From Lentilactobacillus raoultii (GTDB lineage Bacteria; Bacillota; Bacilli; Lactobacillales; Lactobacillaceae), in assembly GCF_900411375.1 (NCBI RefSeq), contig NZ_LS422986.1, positions 1 through 64,000 of the forward strand: 64,000 bases of DNA, written 5' to 3'. Shown in pieces: positions 63,960 to 64,000 of the stretch (the stretch's first letter is position 1; each line of letters starts with the position of its first letter). The notes beneath the pieces are model-generated. The model made no database searches and was not told where the DNA came from. It was given only the letters and a program-made list of their open reading frames with translations. Made by a program: the position numbers and the translations under genes.

Positions 63960-64000
63960 TCCCCTCCGTCCGTTTTAAATGATCAACACTTATATCTGCC

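Overview
The window looks like chromosomal DNA of a low-to-moderate GC Firmicute of the family Lactobacillaceae. The reasons are T-box leaders in front of amino-acid genes, strong AGGAGG ribosome sites with frequent TTG and GTG starts, the catabolic acetolactate pair alsS-alsD, an Nramp manganese importer, nrdDG, a gdhA-type glutamate dehydrogenase, and many two-gene ABC exporters and 14-helix MFS pumps. A heterofermentative genus such as Lentilactobacillus is possible, but no rRNA or tRNA gene is present to settle it. I see no CRISPR array, no complete insertion sequence and no prophage.

Layout. 1-2.9 kb is accessory: the 3' end of a transposase, a secreted protein, a membrane-tethered L7/L12-like protein and a tandem pair of related small membrane proteins. 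2.9-16.2 kb is an amino-acid metabolism block: alpha/beta hydrolase, pheA, panE, two polar amino-acid ABC importers, a GNAT, a D-2-hydroxyacid dehydrogenase, an M20 amidohydrolase and a cystathionine lyase/synthase. Four T-box riboswitches on the minus strand control it. Two read AUG (Met), one appears to read GUA (Val), and one is ambiguous (AAU or AUG). 16.2-24.4 kb holds htpX-lemA, an MFS pump beside an Rrf2 regulator, a MerR/CMD-like/degenerate Sir2 operon and gdhA. 24.7-35.4 kb has two more MFS pumps, a hexapeptide acetyltransferase, an aminotransferase, an ABC exporter, a membrane XRE protein, a DUF421/DUF3290 pair, and a parS-like site.

35.5-40.7 kb is the most interesting stretch: an AvrD-like enzyme, a P-loop ATPase/kinase-like protein and a MacB/FtsX-type ABC system lie in one tight minus-strand operon. 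An HxlR regulator is divergent from it, and two near-identical palindromes lie between them. AvrD is known for producing syringolide elicitors, so I infer a secreted small-molecule system with its own regulator and exporter. 42.4-43.7 kb holds an AT-rich pair, DUF6978-like plus DUF1828/DUF1829, that may be a defence-type islet.

43.8-64 kb is mainly housekeeping and fermentation. It contains nrdDG with NrdR boxes, an ABC-2 exporter, a DJ-1/PfpI protein bracketed by inverted copies of a palindromic repeat, and a sugar porter with cre-like sites. It continues with alsS-alsD under a divergent MarR regulator with two operator palindromes, a YjjG-like phosphatase, an MHS-family symporter, Dps, an aldo/keto reductase, a RelP-type alarmone synthetase, an old yellow enzyme, a nucleoside hydrolase, a membrane-anchored flavodoxin-type protein and mntH.

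Starts were placed by ribosome-site spacing, so many are shorter than the longest open frame. Family names come from motif recognition without database searches.
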